NCBI GenBank assembly: GCA_039881045.1
Contig: JAYWVB010000020.1
Coordinates: 248,001 to 312,000 of the forward strand
Direction of reading: 5' to 3'
Length of the DNA stretch: 64,000 bases
DNA from: Chaetomium olivaceum
Taxonomy: Eukaryota; Ascomycota; Sordariomycetes; Sordariales; Chaetomiaceae
The notes under the pieces are model-generated. The model made no database searches. It was not told where the DNA came from and saw only the letters and a list, made by a program, of their open reading frames with translations. Below, one piece after another: positions 54,086-64,000 of the stretch; within the stretch, counting starts at the first letter, position 1; each line of letters starts with the position of its first letter. The translations under genes and the position numbers were made by a program.

Positions 54086-57082
54086 TCAAGCCGCCTGTGT
54101 ACTGGCAGAAAGATCTGGTCCCGCCGGTTCCGCATTCTCCATCCACGCGGAATAGTCCTCGTCTTCGGCACTGGAACCCGGCATCCCGGCTGTGACGTCC
54201 GGTTGGGCCCCTCTGGTGACCGAGCCTTCCCCAGGTGACGACACCCCCAACCCTACGACGTCCGCCGATATTGGTTCCTCTGTCTTCAATGACGATGTAC
54301 CAGAGTCCTCAATTTCGTCCACCTGCGGAGGGGGGTACGAAGGGCTATTCGTTGCGCTTAGTGGTGTGGTTGGCTCCGACTCAGCCGGCGCAGTCACCAC
54401 CAGCATCCCGTGCTCATCGCCGTCCTCACTCTGGGGCTGCCGTCTCCTTAGGAGGGGCGGCGGTACCGGGCTACGCTCGCCTGCATGTTTATTGTGCTCA
54501 GCGTGGTTCTCTGACGACGGTGGAGGAATCGGCTTCCGCTTGGGAACCTGGATTGGCGCCGTGGCTGTTTTCTTCTCGGGCATCGGAAGCGGCGTCCCAG
54601 GCGGCGGGAGCGGGTGACCACGCCCCATCGGCTGACTGAGGTCGATGACTGGTGCGCTCTCATCAGAATGGTTGGGGTGTGAGGATGCTTCATCATTGGG
54701 ACGACGCTGGAACGCGTTGAAACCCCATCGTTTGGCAGATGCCGCCGCGTTCGCAACAGCGTTGAGCGTGGTGCGTTTCTGCTGATCGCTCGTGCTTATG
54801 CCGGAAGAGACCGATGATGTTGTATCGCGGCGCCCGAAGAATCCCCGAGTAATAGTGCCTGTCTGGCCGCGGACGGATCCTTTGGTAGACAATGTCGGGG
54901 AGTGAGACCCGCCATCACTGTGGCTCCCAGTCGACGACACAGTGTTTCGCCGCGCTTGCGGTGTCTTGTCTGCGTCCTTCTCAGTGTCGGTAGTTTCCTT
55001 AGACAAGCTGGAAGACGAAAGGTTGGACGACTTGGAGGTGATGTAAGGCTTGAACGCGTTGGGGTTGGGCGATTGGGCCGGTGATGGGGCGTGTGACTTT
55101 GCTGACAGCGTCGCCATGGCCGAGACGGCCGAATCCCCACTCGGCGGGGAAGATGAGGGCCTGAATTGGTCCGCATTGGTTGCAATAGTCCCTACTGTGG
55201 GAGACGAAGGTTGTGCGAAAGGAGTAGAGAGTACCGGAGGAGGGGAGCCGATGTCGCTTTTTGCGTCATCCTTGACTTCATTCTTGATTTCATGCTTAAC
55301 CTCGTTCTTCGCCTCATTCTTCGTATCGATGCTGGTCGACGACGTAGACGGAGACGATGTTAGGTCCGTCTTGCTCGCTTTGCTCGAGAGCTTCCTTCCA
55401 AACAACCCAACCGATGGCTTTTTGTCTATGACGGGCATGGTGTGGCTCTTTTCCATAGGCGGGAGGTCTGTCTCCTGGACCCCATGGGTCTCTTCGAGGC
55501 GTTCCACCTCACCCAGATCGCCCTCTTGAGCGGCGGCAGATTCGGGGCTCGCCGGAGATTTTACCGCGTCGTCCTGGAAGACACCGCCCCTCCAGACTTT
55601 ATGTTCGGTGTTGAAGAACGGGGTATCATCCCAAAACGGCAGAACGATGGTCTCGGCGATCACTTCTTTGATGCGATTTTCGATCTGGCGAAGAATAACC
55701 GTGTACGTGATCTGCCGGGAACTGACAATGGGTTCGATGGTCATCTCGATCTTCGGCATTTGTTGAAAAGAAAACCATATGCGGTTGCTGGGTGGGGGCT
55801 TGATTTTGAAGAGTGCGTGACCTTCCAACTTTCGCAGGACGACAGCAAGAACCAGGTTGACTTCTCTTGCTTTGAAACGGGAGCCTAGGTCGATGCGGAC
55901 CGTTGCTGCAACTTCAAGCCGGAAATTGCCCGTGTAGCGCACGTCGGCTTCAATACCACACTCCCCTTCGACAGTCAGGTCTTTGAGACGGGGGTTCGTG
56001 ATGTACGGCGCTGAGTCACCCGTGTCGATGGCTTTTATGGCGATGTGGGATAGGAACGCTGGTCGTTTCACGCGGGATATCTTCTTCGTAAGCTTTTCCC
56101 TGATGAAGTTCTCAATGTCTTTGGTCTTATGGACTCCCAAAAACACTCTTCCAATCATGGCATTCAGCCACCTAGTCTGCATGTGTTCCTCGGATGAGTG
56201 GAGTTTCTGGACTAGCGAGATCATATTCTCCATGGCGAACTGAATGGGTGTCGGTGCCTTGCCTCCCGCCGTGCCGGTTTGTTCCTGATTTCGCAGCAGG
56301 GCGAAGTAGAAGTCCTCCTTCGCGGAGCAGTTTTCAGAGAACAGGTAAAATGGCTTCGACAGCTGGCTGTCCGGACTCAGTTCCGGGCCATTCGGCCGAC
56401 GTGAGAGGCAGATGGCGTTGCGCTTAATCCATAGTTCACCTTCCGGCGTCACAGGCTCTCCGGAGTATATGCTGACGTCGTGGTGGGCGAGAGACACAAC
56501 GTGGCGTACCTCGAGCTGCTCGTCATCGTCAAACAACATCAGGTGGCCGTGTCTGTATGGCTCGTTAGAATCGTGACACGAACCGGGAGAATGCGTCGCG
56601 TACCTGAGCACCACATAGAACACGTTGCCAGCCTTTTTCGGGCGCTGGCTGGCACCGTTCTTAGCATCCAATGGCCCTTGATTCTGTTTCCGGTCGAAGA
56701 TGCTGCGGTACATGGTCTGATAGACACTGGGACTGGGCGCAGCTACCGTGGCCGAGCCGACAGGCGTCGCACGTTCAATCGGCTTCGCGTTAATCCCCAT
56801 TGGCGTGTACTCGCGGCATACGGCGAAGTAGCCAGCCGCGACATCCTGGTCATGTTGGACTGTCCGAGGCTTGGTGCCATCCTTCTGTGCTGCCTTGAGG
56901 GGTTCGAGGTCGTCGGCGGGTTGAACGAGGCCGTCCTTGTCGCCGGACTCGGTCTGCGAGGGGTCGGCATCCTGGCGGTAGGGGAGGTTGAAGTAGGCAT
57001 GAGCGAAGACGACAATCACTAGCAGCGGGAGAAAGGTTATGCCTCCGAGAAGGTATGTCAATAAGAAGGCGGACCAGCCCAT
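54086..57082 (-). CDS. PH- and SMP-domain membrane protein, Nvj2/TEX2 type (lipid transfer at ER contact sites)
   Basis: Exons 57082-56604 and 56552-54086 (981 residues). The 51-nt intron is open in frame, so an unspliced reading inserts 17 extra residues; removing it restores FYVVLRHGHLMLFDDDEQ. The start ATG at 57082 has an excellent context (GCCGCCATGG); the frame extends upstream only through a GTG. Residues 3-30 form one membrane anchor (AFLLTYLLGGITFLPLLVIV). A PH-like region spans about 150-270. The SMP lipid-binding domain covers about 290-480 (WLNAMIGRVFLGVHKT, LEVAATVRIDLGSRF, WFSFQQMPKIEMTIEPI). The second half is Ser/Thr/Pro-rich and probably disordered. SMP proteins of this type move ceramide and other lipids at ER contact sites in yeast. 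The family is firm; the exact contact site is inferred. Confidence 0.9.
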   Translation of the reverse strand: MGWSAFLLTYLLGGITFLPLLVIVVFAHAYFNLPYRQDADPSQTESGDKDGLVQPADDLEPLKAAQKDGTKPRTVQHDQDVAAGYFAVCREYTPMGINAKPIERATPVGSATVAAPSPSVYQTMYRSIFDRKQNQGPLDAKNGASQRPKKAGNVFYVVLRYATHSPGSCHDSNEPYRHGHLMLFDDDEQLEVRHVVSLAHHDVSIYSGEPVTPEGELWIKRNAICLSRRPNGPELSPDSQLSKPFYLFSENCSAKEDFYFALLRNQEQTGTAGGKAPTPIQFAMENMISLVQKLHSSEEHMQTRWLNAMIGRVFLGVHKTKDIENFIREKLTKKISRVKRPAFLSHIAIKAIDTGDSAPYITNPRLKDLTVEGECGIEADVRYTGNFRLEVAATVRIDLGSRFKAREVNLVLAVVLRKLEGHALFKIKPPPSNRIWFSFQQMPKIEMTIEPIVSSRQITYTVILRQIENRIKEVIAETIVLPFWDDTPFFNTEHKVWRGGVFQDDAVKSPASPESAAAQEGDLGEVERLEETHGVQETDLPPMEKSHTMPVIDKKPSVGLFGRKLSSKASKTDLTSSPSTSSTSIDTKNEAKNEVKHEIKNEVKDDAKSDIGSPPPVLSTPFAQPSSPTVGTIATNADQFRPSSSPPSGDSAVSAMATLSAKSHAPSPAQSPNPNAFKPYITSKSSNLSSSSLSKETTDTEKDADKTPQARRNTVSSTGSHSDGGSHSPTLSTKGSVRGQTGTITRGFFGRRDTTSSVSSGISTSDQQKRTTLNAVANAAASAKRWGFNAFQRRPNDEASSHPNHSDESAPVIDLSQPMGRGHPLPPPGTPLPMPEKKTATAPIQVPKRKPIPPPSSENHAEHNKHAGERSPVPPPLLRRRQPQSEDGDEHGMLVVTAPAESEPTTPLSATNSPSYPPPQVDEIEDSGTSSLKTEEPISADVVGLGVSSPGEGSVTRGAQPDVTAGMPGSSAEDEDYSAWMENAEPAGPDLSASTQAA

Positions 57083-58113
57083 GGCGGCGATTGTTGATTG
57101 CACTCAGTGCACTGTGGCGGCGGCAGAGTGACAGAGTGTCGGCCCTGCTACCTGCCAGACTGGACGATAACTTGCGGGCGCATCGATCCCAGTAATGCAA
57201 CTCCGGACTTGGTGTTCAAGGAAAAGCGCAGGGTCGGCGCATTGGACTTTGGTTTCAGACGGGCCAAGTGCCAAACCAACTGGCAAGTCAGCTGTTCCTC
57301 GTGTTGATGACAGACAACCTGGAACCTCGCACTGGCGCAGCAGCTCCCGGGGAGTGGACCACGGTGACCGCCAGCCACAGGCAGCGCCGAGCGATCGGCC
57401 GTGCTTCCCCGCGCTGTCCTGATTGGCTAACAATCAACGCCCCGCCACGGATCAGGCAAGGCCCTGGTCTTCGCCGCGGTAAGGCTGAACAAAGTTCAGG
57501 ATTGGTGAGAGAAACTTGGGTTAGCTTGAGCTTTGGTGGGATGACGCGATGGAAGCGTCTCAAGCTCGGCAAGTCCGCGGTAATTGGTTAAGCTGTTGGG
57601 AGAGTTTCACGCTCAATGTCTCATGAAAGCCTCATGGAAGGGCGGGGCTCCATCCTCACGCATGAGCAGATGGGTCGATGTTTTACGCAGTACTTAAGAA
57701 GATTGCGGTAGTTGCTTCAGATTTGGCTCACTCTTGGATTGTTCCCGTTAAATTTGGTTCCTCTCATGCTGCTGTTTTGTGTGGTAGCGCCCGAGTTAGA
57801 GCGAGCCCGTACGTCTGGTTGGGGCTTAACCAGTGATCGCTAACTCCTGACCATATCCCCCACGCAATCTCAACCCCGAGTCCTTGCTTCGACGGGCCGA
57901 GCTTCACAGTTGCACCATGTCGGATGGGCGAGGAGAGTGTTGCGAGCCGCTATTGGTCATGCCATTGGTATTTTGATTCCTATGAGCACTCCCGCATCCC
58001 AGACCAATCCCAGGCAGGAGATCCTTCCGTGCCGAACGCGATGAACCCCATGCAGAGAAAGAAGCAAGCCGTGTCTAACCCCACCAAATCCAGCACCCCA
58101 CCACGAGTTCCTT
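57083..58113. other. Promoter of the SMP-domain gene and 3' flank of RPL21
   Basis: About 1 kb. No gene is supported; short frames on both strands lack domains. Confidence 0.6.
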
Positions 58114-58783
58114 TTAAATCGTGGTCTCGTACGCAACGGGGGCGACCGTCTCCGGCTTGTTGTCCTTGATTGAGATCGTCCGAGCCTCACGAGGCATGGC
58201 GGGCTGGCGCTTCAGCTGCACGGGCTCGCCCTCAACCTTGACCTTCTTCTTGAGCTCCGCGTTCTGCTTGACGCGGCGCAGGAAGTCGTCCCTTGACCGC
58301 GAGGGCTGGATGTGCTCGATGCGGATGTTCAACCGCTTCTCGAGGTACCTGTGCTTGACCTTCTTGTAGATGATGATGCCGACCGCCGACTTGGTGACGT
58401 TGTAAATAACGCCAGTCTTGCCGTGGTAGACCTTGTGCGCCATACTGTTGGTGTCCAACGTCAGTCCCATCATATTATGCAACCCCTGATGCGGCGCGCG
58501 TGTAAAGGCTGCGATCCCCTTCGCTCTTGAATTCTCCTCGATTGTGTAGAAATTCGGGTTTTCGCTTACCCCTTCTGGACGGCACCGTTGACCTTGATAT
58601 CGACAATATCGCCGACCCTGTTTACCAATTAGCGATCCATCTTTCCGCATCGGCCGTACCGCGCAGAGCGCCAACATACTTGTACGTCTTCAGGTAGGTC
58701 GAGAGCCTGATCATACCCTTCTCCCGGAAATTCCGAGAGAAGGCGTATCTCGTACCAGCACGGAGACCTGCGGGGTGACCCAT
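58114..58783 (-). CDS. RPL21: 60S ribosomal protein L21 (eL21)
   Basis: Cytosolic large-subunit protein. Exons 58783-58680, 58617-58570, 58444-58114 give 160 residues, the usual length. Introns are 62 and 125 nt with GTATGT and GTAAGC donors. The reading MGHPAGLRAGTRYAFSRNF, then LSTYLKTYKVGDIVDIKVNG and MAHKVYHGKTGVIYNV is diagnostic. IYKKVKHRYLEKRLNIRIEH and the basic C-terminal half follow. It is head-to-head with RPS9, with 305 bases between the two ATGs. No snoRNA boxes could be recognised in the introns. The frame is intact. Confidence 0.97.
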
Positions 58784-59088
58784 CTTGCCTGTTTGCTGGG
58801 TATGTCGGCGTGGATCGATATGTCGAAGTCGGTGGTTGCTGCGGGCTGCAAAAATTGGGGATTTTTTGTGTGGAAGCAATCCAAGTCGGGATTTCAGGTT
58901 GGGTGACTAAGCAGGTGCGTGCGCCCCATTTGCGCTCCAACCAGCCCGCTATCGTTAGGGCAAGCGGTGCGATACGCACGGACCACCACAAATCCCCTCG
59001 TGCCTCTAATTTTCCCAACCTTCAAGTCGGCTCCCACTTAGCGAACTTTTGCTTCGGTCGACCAACCTTTGATAGCCTCAACGACAAG
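58784..59088. promoter_or_regulatory. Shared bidirectional promoter of RPL21 and RPS9
   Basis: 305 bases between two divergent ribosomal-protein ATGs. A TTAGGG word, the telomere-repeat (telobox) hexamer, lies at 58955-58960. Both genes probably depend on this one region for coordinated expression; that is inference from geometry. Confidence 0.65.
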
Positions 59089-59890
59089 ATGGCGCCTCGC
59101 TCATACTCCAAGACCGCCAAGGTCCCGCGTCGTCCCTTCGAGGCCGCTCGTTTGTGCGTTTGATCCCGGTTTTACTCTCCGTCAATTGCAGCCTCTGCGC
59201 GGCGGTCCTCGCGAAAGGCCGACCCTGCGCATGCTCGCAAACATCACCGGCCACTGAGCAGCAGCTTGTCTGTGCTTATGTCGATTGTGATCGTGGACTA
59301 ACTTTCGGAACCCAGGGACTCCGAGTTGAAGCTCGTTGGCGAGTATGGTCTCCGCAACAAGCGTGAGGTGTGGCGTGTGCTCCTCACCCTCTCCAAGATC
59401 CGTCGTGCCGCCCGGTAAGTAGTCTTAGAGAGTTGGATTGTTTTTCTTAGACACGCAAGCTAACGGCTTCATTTCCAGTGAGCTTCTTACTCTCGACGAG
59501 AAGGACCCCAAGCGCCTCTTCGAAGGCAATGCCCTCATTCGCCGTCTGGTCCGTGTCGGTGTCCTCGACGAATCCCGCATGAAGCTCGATTACGTCCTGG
59601 CCTTGAAGGTTGAGGATTTCTTGGAGCGCCGTCTCCAGACTCTCGTCTACAAGCTCGGTCTTGCCAAGTCGATCCACCACGCTCGTGTCTTGATCCGCCA
59701 GCGCCACATCCGCGTCGGCAAGCAGATCGTCAACGTTCCTTCTTTCGTCGTCCGTCTCGACTCCCAGAAGCACATCGACTTCGCTCTGACCTCGCCCTTC
59801 GGTGGCGGCCGTCCCGGCCGTGTCAGGAGAAAGAAGGCCAAGGCCGCCGAGAAGGGTGACGGCGAGGAGGAGGAGGAGGATGATGAGTAA
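59089..59890 (+). CDS. RPS9: 40S ribosomal protein S9 (uS4)
   Basis: Small-subunit protein needed for decoding accuracy. Exons 59089-59153, 59316-59414, 59479-59890 give 191 residues, normal for uS4. Introns are 162 nt (branch GACTAAC) and 64 nt. [20 protein letters not shown], then [31 protein letters not shown] and the S4 RNA-binding fold ([37 protein letters not shown]) are present. A Glu-rich end (GEEEEEDDE) is typical of fungal orthologs. The neighbour RPL21 is divergent on the other side. Confidence 0.97.
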
Positions 59891-60206
59891 ATCCTGTGAC
59901 GATACAGCAAGGGAATGGTTGGGACTGAATGGAGCGGGCTACGAAAACTGGTCTGGGCAGGGACTTTTGACCTCTGCATCATGCTCTTACGCGTTTATAG
60001 TCAGGGAGTGGGAATGCATCAAGAATTGCACGTACACTACACCCCGCCGGTCACCAATCATTGACACCTTATTTCTTTGGGCCCTCGAGCCCAGTGTTCC
60101 CATGTCGTTTCCTGCAAAGAGGCGGGAAGATGAGTGCTTATTGAGAATAATGACTGCAAGCATGACTGTCAGTGATGTGATTTGAACAAGAATATTCGGG
60201 GTATCA
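59891..60206. other. Convergent 3' flanks of RPS9 and SLU7
   Basis: 316 bases between two stops of convergent genes; nothing else seen. Confidence 0.6.
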
Positions 60207-61478
60207 TTATGAACTATCTCGAGTAGCCTCGCCATCTTCTCCGTCCTGCCTGTCCCATGAATCGGCGTGTTTGACCACCTGCTTCCCCATCTCGCCTGTA
60301 CAATAGCTATTCTTGACAAAGGAATGGCAGCATGCATAACCCCATTTGAAATCGGACCACCAACTCCCCCAAACGGATGTGTGGTTGTTGATCAGGACGT
60401 CCTCGGCATACTTGGACTTGGCCGCCTTCCTGGGCGCGCCCTTGATGAGGCCGGCCTCGTCGTACTCGACGAAGGTCTCCGACTCGGTGATGGCCACCTT
60501 CAGCGCCTCGGGCACCGTCGGTTGCTCGCCATACTGGCTGGCGAGCAGCTCGGCCCGTTTCCTCCGTTTCGCCTCCCTCTCGTCCCCTTCCCTCTTCCGC
60601 ATCAGCGCGCCCGCCGTCGGGTTGGCTTGCAGATGCAGCGACGTGTCGCCTGTCCTCTCCTGCGCCTCCCACGCGTATTTCTGTGCCTTTTCGAACTCGG
60701 CCGCCTCGCCGGAGGCCCGGAGGAAGCTCTCCTCGGCAAAGAGCTGGGATGACTTGTCGCCTATCGCGCCGGCGTCGACGAGCGCGCGCTTCTTGGGGTT
60801 GTACTTGGCCGAGTCGGAGTCGAGGTTGAGCAGGTATTTGGCCGTGTCCTCGCGAATGCGCATTGACTGCTTGACCGTCTTGTCCTTGCCGAGCTCCGAC
60901 TCCTCGGCGTACTTGAACCCTTCCTCGTAGACATCCTCGCCGCCCTCGTTCTTGTCGCCGCCGCCGTTCTGCCCCTGCAGCGCCCGCCGCGCCTCCTCGA
61001 CCAGGTTGTATTCCTCGACTACTTCCTTGTACTGCTTCGGATCGTATGCCGCCCACACGTCGCGCTTCGCCTCGTAACCCAGTTTGACGTCCCGCACGGT
61101 GCGGTCCGCTTGGATGTCCTTGCCGTTGAACTTGGCGCCGACTTTCCGGGGCCTCTCGAGACAGCTCTTCTTCTTGTGGCCCATGGCACCGCAGTTCTCG
61201 CACGCACCCTTCACCCATTTTGTCCGCGCGGCGCCGACCTTCTTGCCGCCGCGCTCAAAGGTGAGATTCTCCTCGTCGTGGGTCGCGCGCCGCTGATGCT
61301 GTAGCGAGTCGTCGTGGTCGTTGAGCCCGCTGACGTAGAAGGGCTGCTTGCTGATGTAGGAGGGGATGTAGATGTTGTCTTCTTTGCGCGCCGCGCCCGC
61401 GCCCGAGCCGCTGTCTGCGCTGGCGGCGGCGGCTGCCGCGGAGGCCGTTTCGGGCCGTCGGGATGGTGGGGGCGGCAT
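60207..61478 (-). CDS. SLU7: Pre-mRNA splicing factor Slu7
   Basis: Second-step splicing factor acting in 3' splice-site choice in the nucleus. A single exon of 423 residues. After a Pro/Ala-rich start come DNIYIPSYISKQPFYV and the CCHC zinc knuckle CENCGAMGHKKKSC (93-106), then LERPRKVGAKFNGKDI, the Slu7 signature. The basic middle and the end SVWGSWWSDFKWGYACCHS followed by KNSYCTGEMGK match the family. There is no intron and the frame is intact. The ATG at 61478 follows AAC and is the first of the frame. The gene is head-to-head with REV3, with 584 bases between the ATGs. Confidence 0.96.
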   Translation of the reverse strand: MPPPPSRRPETASAAAAAASADSGSGAGAARKEDNIYIPSYISKQPFYVSGLNDHDDSLQHQRRATHDEENLTFERGGKKVGAARTKWVKGACENCGAMGHKKKSCLERPRKVGAKFNGKDIQADRTVRDVKLGYEAKRDVWAAYDPKQYKEVVEEYNLVEEARRALQGQNGGGDKNEGGEDVYEEGFKYAEESELGKDKTVKQSMRIREDTAKYLLNLDSDSAKYNPKKRALVDAGAIGDKSSQLFAEESFLRASGEAAEFEKAQKYAWEAQERTGDTSLHLQANPTAGALMRKREGDEREAKRRKRAELLASQYGEQPTVPEALKVAITESETFVEYDEAGLIKGAPRKAAKSKYAEDVLINNHTSVWGSWWSDFKWGYACCHSFVKNSYCTGEMGKQVVKHADSWDRQDGEDGEATRDSS

Positions 61479-62062
61479 GTTTGGTGGGTAATGGAGTTGA
61501 GGTGGTGGTTGTTGAATACGGGAGGGTAATACGGAAGGGATTGGGGAGACTTGAGTTGAGTGATGAGGATGGTTATCGATATTGACTGGGATGTCGGAAG
61601 GCGAAAGTTTAATGTCACTGCTAACCCTAACCCCTGTACGAGTTCATGGTCTATGCGTTGCCTCCACTTACACCGTCGAGTCCCGGTTCATCACTTTAAA
61701 AAAAAACCAAAGCGTCATGGGAAAATAGCCGGACAGGTGCGCAGTTAACAGGACATGCTTGGAAACTCTTGTACTTAAGCGAGTGATATTTACGGTGCTT
61801 CTGCCTGGATTCTTTGTGTCTGAGCTTCACGTGCTTTGGCGACTCGCTGCTCCACTGCGGCGCGACTTGCTTGGAATCTCCAACCGCGTCGTTGGGTGAG
61901 GAGCGTCGCGCTTGGAGATACTTGACCTCATTGCCACGTGTATGCCAACCACCAAACTCGCTCCTAGTTTTGGTTTTGTTTTGGCAATTTCTGGCAATCC
62001 GAAAATGATAACATTTTCCTGCGTTGGGTTGCTCGACGCGGAAACTCGACACCACAGTCAAA
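61479..62062. promoter_or_regulatory. Bidirectional intergenic region of SLU7 and REV3
   Basis: 584 bases between divergent ATGs. Two telomere-type repeats, CTAACCCTAACCCC, lie at 61621-61634, a possible binding site for a Tbf1/telobox-type factor. No extra gene is supported. Confidence 0.55.
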
Positions 62063-64000
62063 ATGGACGGGTTCCGGGTCCGACTCAACTGCATCGATCA
62101 CTACCAGGCCACACCAACCCGATATGATCCTCAATTACGCCGAGATGCTCACCTCTCGGAGCCTAACAGACAGCCCAAAGTGCCAGTCATTCGCGTGTTT
62201 GGATCAACTGAAACCGGTCAGAAGGTGTGCGCTCACATCCATGGCGCATTCCCTTACCTCTACATCGAGTATCGAGGACCCCTGGACAAGGCGACGGGTG
62301 AGCGGTTTGTTTTCCTCTGTGATACGAAGAATGACTTTTCTCACACTTTTTGTAGTATCTGAATACATCTATGGCCTGCACCTGTCCATTGACCGGGCCC
62401 TGGCCATCAATTACCGCAGAGACCAACATCGAGACCCACAGAGATTCGTTGCCCGGGTCACACTCGTCAAAGGGATCCCATTCTACGGCTTCCATGTTGG
62501 ATACCGCTACTATCTCAAGATCTACATGCTCAACCCGGTTGTCATGACCAGGCTGGCCGATCTTTTACTGCAGGGGCTCATCATGGGCCAAAAGTTCCAG
62601 CCCTACGAGGCACACTTGCAGTATCTCCTTCAGTTCATGACCGACTACAACTTGTACGGTTGTGACTACCTCGACGCCGAAAATGTTAGGTTTCGCACCC
62701 CTATCCCGGACCCTGCCGGCCCTGATGACCCTCCGCGGATTTGGGATAGTAATACCATCTTGCCTAGGGCGGTCACCAGTGAGCTGGGCCTCCCCCGGGT
62801 AAGCCACTGTTCCATAGAAGTGGACATCTGCGTTCAGCATATCTTGAACCGCAAAGCCGTGAAAGAGCGCCAGTTACACCACGATTTCATTGAACGGGAA
62901 CACCCCATCCCCTCGGACTTGAAACTGGTACACAGCATGGCGGGGCTGTGGAAAGATGAGACCAAGCGCAGGGCAAAGCAAATGGCGAAGGCGAATGCGA
63001 AGGCCAAGCCTGCAAGCAGCCCGTTTCCCCAGGAAGCACTCGTTACCATGTCTGCGGATCCGCCCCATTCGCAGCCGCCGCCGTGGATTCACGAGGGGGA
63101 ATACCGAGAGGAGGTCCGACAGTTGATTGAGCAAGAAAGCAAGCAGGATGGGACGGGGTTGACATTTTCTAACTACATCAAACCGGACCCGAATGGAGAT
63201 GCAGTGCAGACTGTTATCCAATCTGTCGAGGACTTGTTCCCCGAGAACTTATTGCCTGCTCTGGGCCTCGAGCAAAAGTTGTTACAAGGACACACCGACG
63301 TGACCAGCAGCATCCAAGTTGACGAAAAAAGGCTTCTTGAGCTTGAGGTTACCGAGCAGGAAGGCCAGCTCCTAGAGGATTCAGACGAGGATCGCGCCAA
63401 GAAGGAACGTGCAAGTCGGCTTGGTCAGAATTTGGAGCAAAAGAAAAGCCCTACCGGCATTAACGTACCTTTTGCGCGCAATAGAAGACCGGCAGCCTTG
63501 TCCGGTGGCTTGGAGGAACAACCGCACAGGCTCATCACAGAGTTGAAGCGGGATATTAAGGGCCTCGACGGCGGTTTCGGTATCAGCGGACTACGCTCTG
63601 GCAAGCGTCCATCAATCCCGCTGCCGAGGGAACTCCTTCTGGAGGCAACAGCCCTTGAACTAACATCGAGGGATGTTGCCGGCCGAAGGGCCGCTTCTGA
63701 GGCAGCGGGCTCGAGTGCCCTTAAGCGTTTCCCTTCAGCCCTAGAAAACGACGCTTCAGTGAAGCGGGTGAGGTGCGATGATCAACGCGAGAGTCCCCAC
63801 CAAGCTTTTGTTCAGGCTCCTACTCCCCAGTTGGGCGTGGTGACCGGCAAACAAGAACTCGTTGCCCCCCTTAGTCCGCTTACGGCGCTACCACCGTCGT
63901 CACAACCAAACAAGACCACGAGCAAAGGGAGTTCCCAGAAAACCCAAGGAAAACAGACCCTCAACTTCCCAGTTGTTAAAGACCCTCATGATCCGGATAC
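62063..64000 (+). CDS. REV3: DNA polymerase zeta catalytic subunit Rev3 (N-terminal part, continues beyond window)
   Basis: B-family polymerase that extends from lesions in translesion synthesis. Exon 1 is 62063-62297. A 58-nt intron (GTGAGC..TGTAG) leads to exon 2 from 62356 to the edge, and the frame stays open for all of it. The N-terminus MDGFRVRLNCIDHYQATP, HIHGAFPYLYIEYRGP and, across the junction, YIYGLHLSIDRALAINYRRD match the Rev3 N-terminal domain. FMTDYNLYGCDYLDAENVRF and RVSHCSIEVDICVQHILNR are further family blocks. The last 250 residues seen are low-complexity and probably the long linker before the polymerase core. Catalytic motifs would lie past the window. The start is the first ATG of the frame at the exon start. 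Confidence 0.93.

Noticed and set aside
57083..57103. Upstream GTG extension of the SMP-domain protein
   Set aside because: A GTG is not a normal start in these nuclear genes; the ATG at 57082 has an ideal context and begins the membrane anchor.
60307..61218. 303-codon minus-strand frame inside SLU7
   Set aside because: Arg/Gly-rich alternative frame of a GC-rich gene; SLU7 motifs are in the other frame.
1..64000. CRISPR arrays, bacterial operons, integrated virus or intact transposon
   Set aside because: No spaced direct repeats, no integrase, transposase or reverse-transcriptase motifs and no terminal repeats were found.

Overview
The window is nuclear DNA of a filamentous ascomycete, most likely a sordariomycete. 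The genes carry short GT..AG introns of about 50 to 240 nt, often with a CTAAC-type branch site. Intergenic stretches run to several kilobases, promoters are pyrimidine-rich, and the gene set is typically fungal: an ASH1-like SET protein, an RfeG-like factor, a HAL4/SAT4-type kinase, Isn1, an Nvj2/TEX2-type protein, Slu7 and Rev3. The genus cannot be fixed from this sequence. No rRNA, tRNA, CRISPR array, prophage or intact transposon was found.

Layout: the 3'-truncated end of LSM7 (minus, 1-549); a quiet stretch with one weak two-exon candidate (2686-2999); the H3K36 methyltransferase gene (4242-7114, plus); a 6-kb sparse stretch hiding a well-supported two-exon gene for a 54-residue cysteine-rich protein (9203-9419, minus); PFA5 palmitoyltransferase (13187-14556) and DNA polymerase eta (15147-17299), both plus; the RfeG-like factor (19693-21147, plus); a ten-exon importin-beta gene (25147-29113, plus); a HAL4/SAT4-type kinase (33920-36215, minus); about 10 kb that is nearly gene-free; a coiled-coil protein of unknown function with an uORF (46222-48030, plus); ISN1 (49094-50756, minus) with a G-rich minisatellite directly after its stop; a secreted Cys-rich protein and a possible second small secreted protein (both minus); a TEX2/Nvj2-type lipid-transfer protein (54086-57082, minus); the divergent ribosomal-protein pair RPL21/RPS9 (58114-59890); SLU7 (60207-61478, minus); and the 5' part of REV3 (62063 to the edge, plus).

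Most genes are unrelated housekeeping functions and there is no sign of a biosynthetic cluster. Functional echoes are LSM7 and SLU7 (RNA processing), RPL21 and RPS9 (ribosome, one shared promoter), and polymerase eta and Rev3 (translesion synthesis, 45 kb apart).

The most striking structural signal is a series of one-base losses in otherwise well-preserved coding sequence between about 20 and 36 kb: one in the RfeG-like gene, six plus an in-frame TAG in the importin gene, and one in the kinase gene. A possible further case lies in the methyltransferase gene, where a 59-nt intron is an equally good explanation. Each loss can be placed in a short homopolymer, which favours sequence error over gene decay, but this cannot be settled from the sequence alone. 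Exon coordinates were worked out by hand from reading frame and splice consensus.
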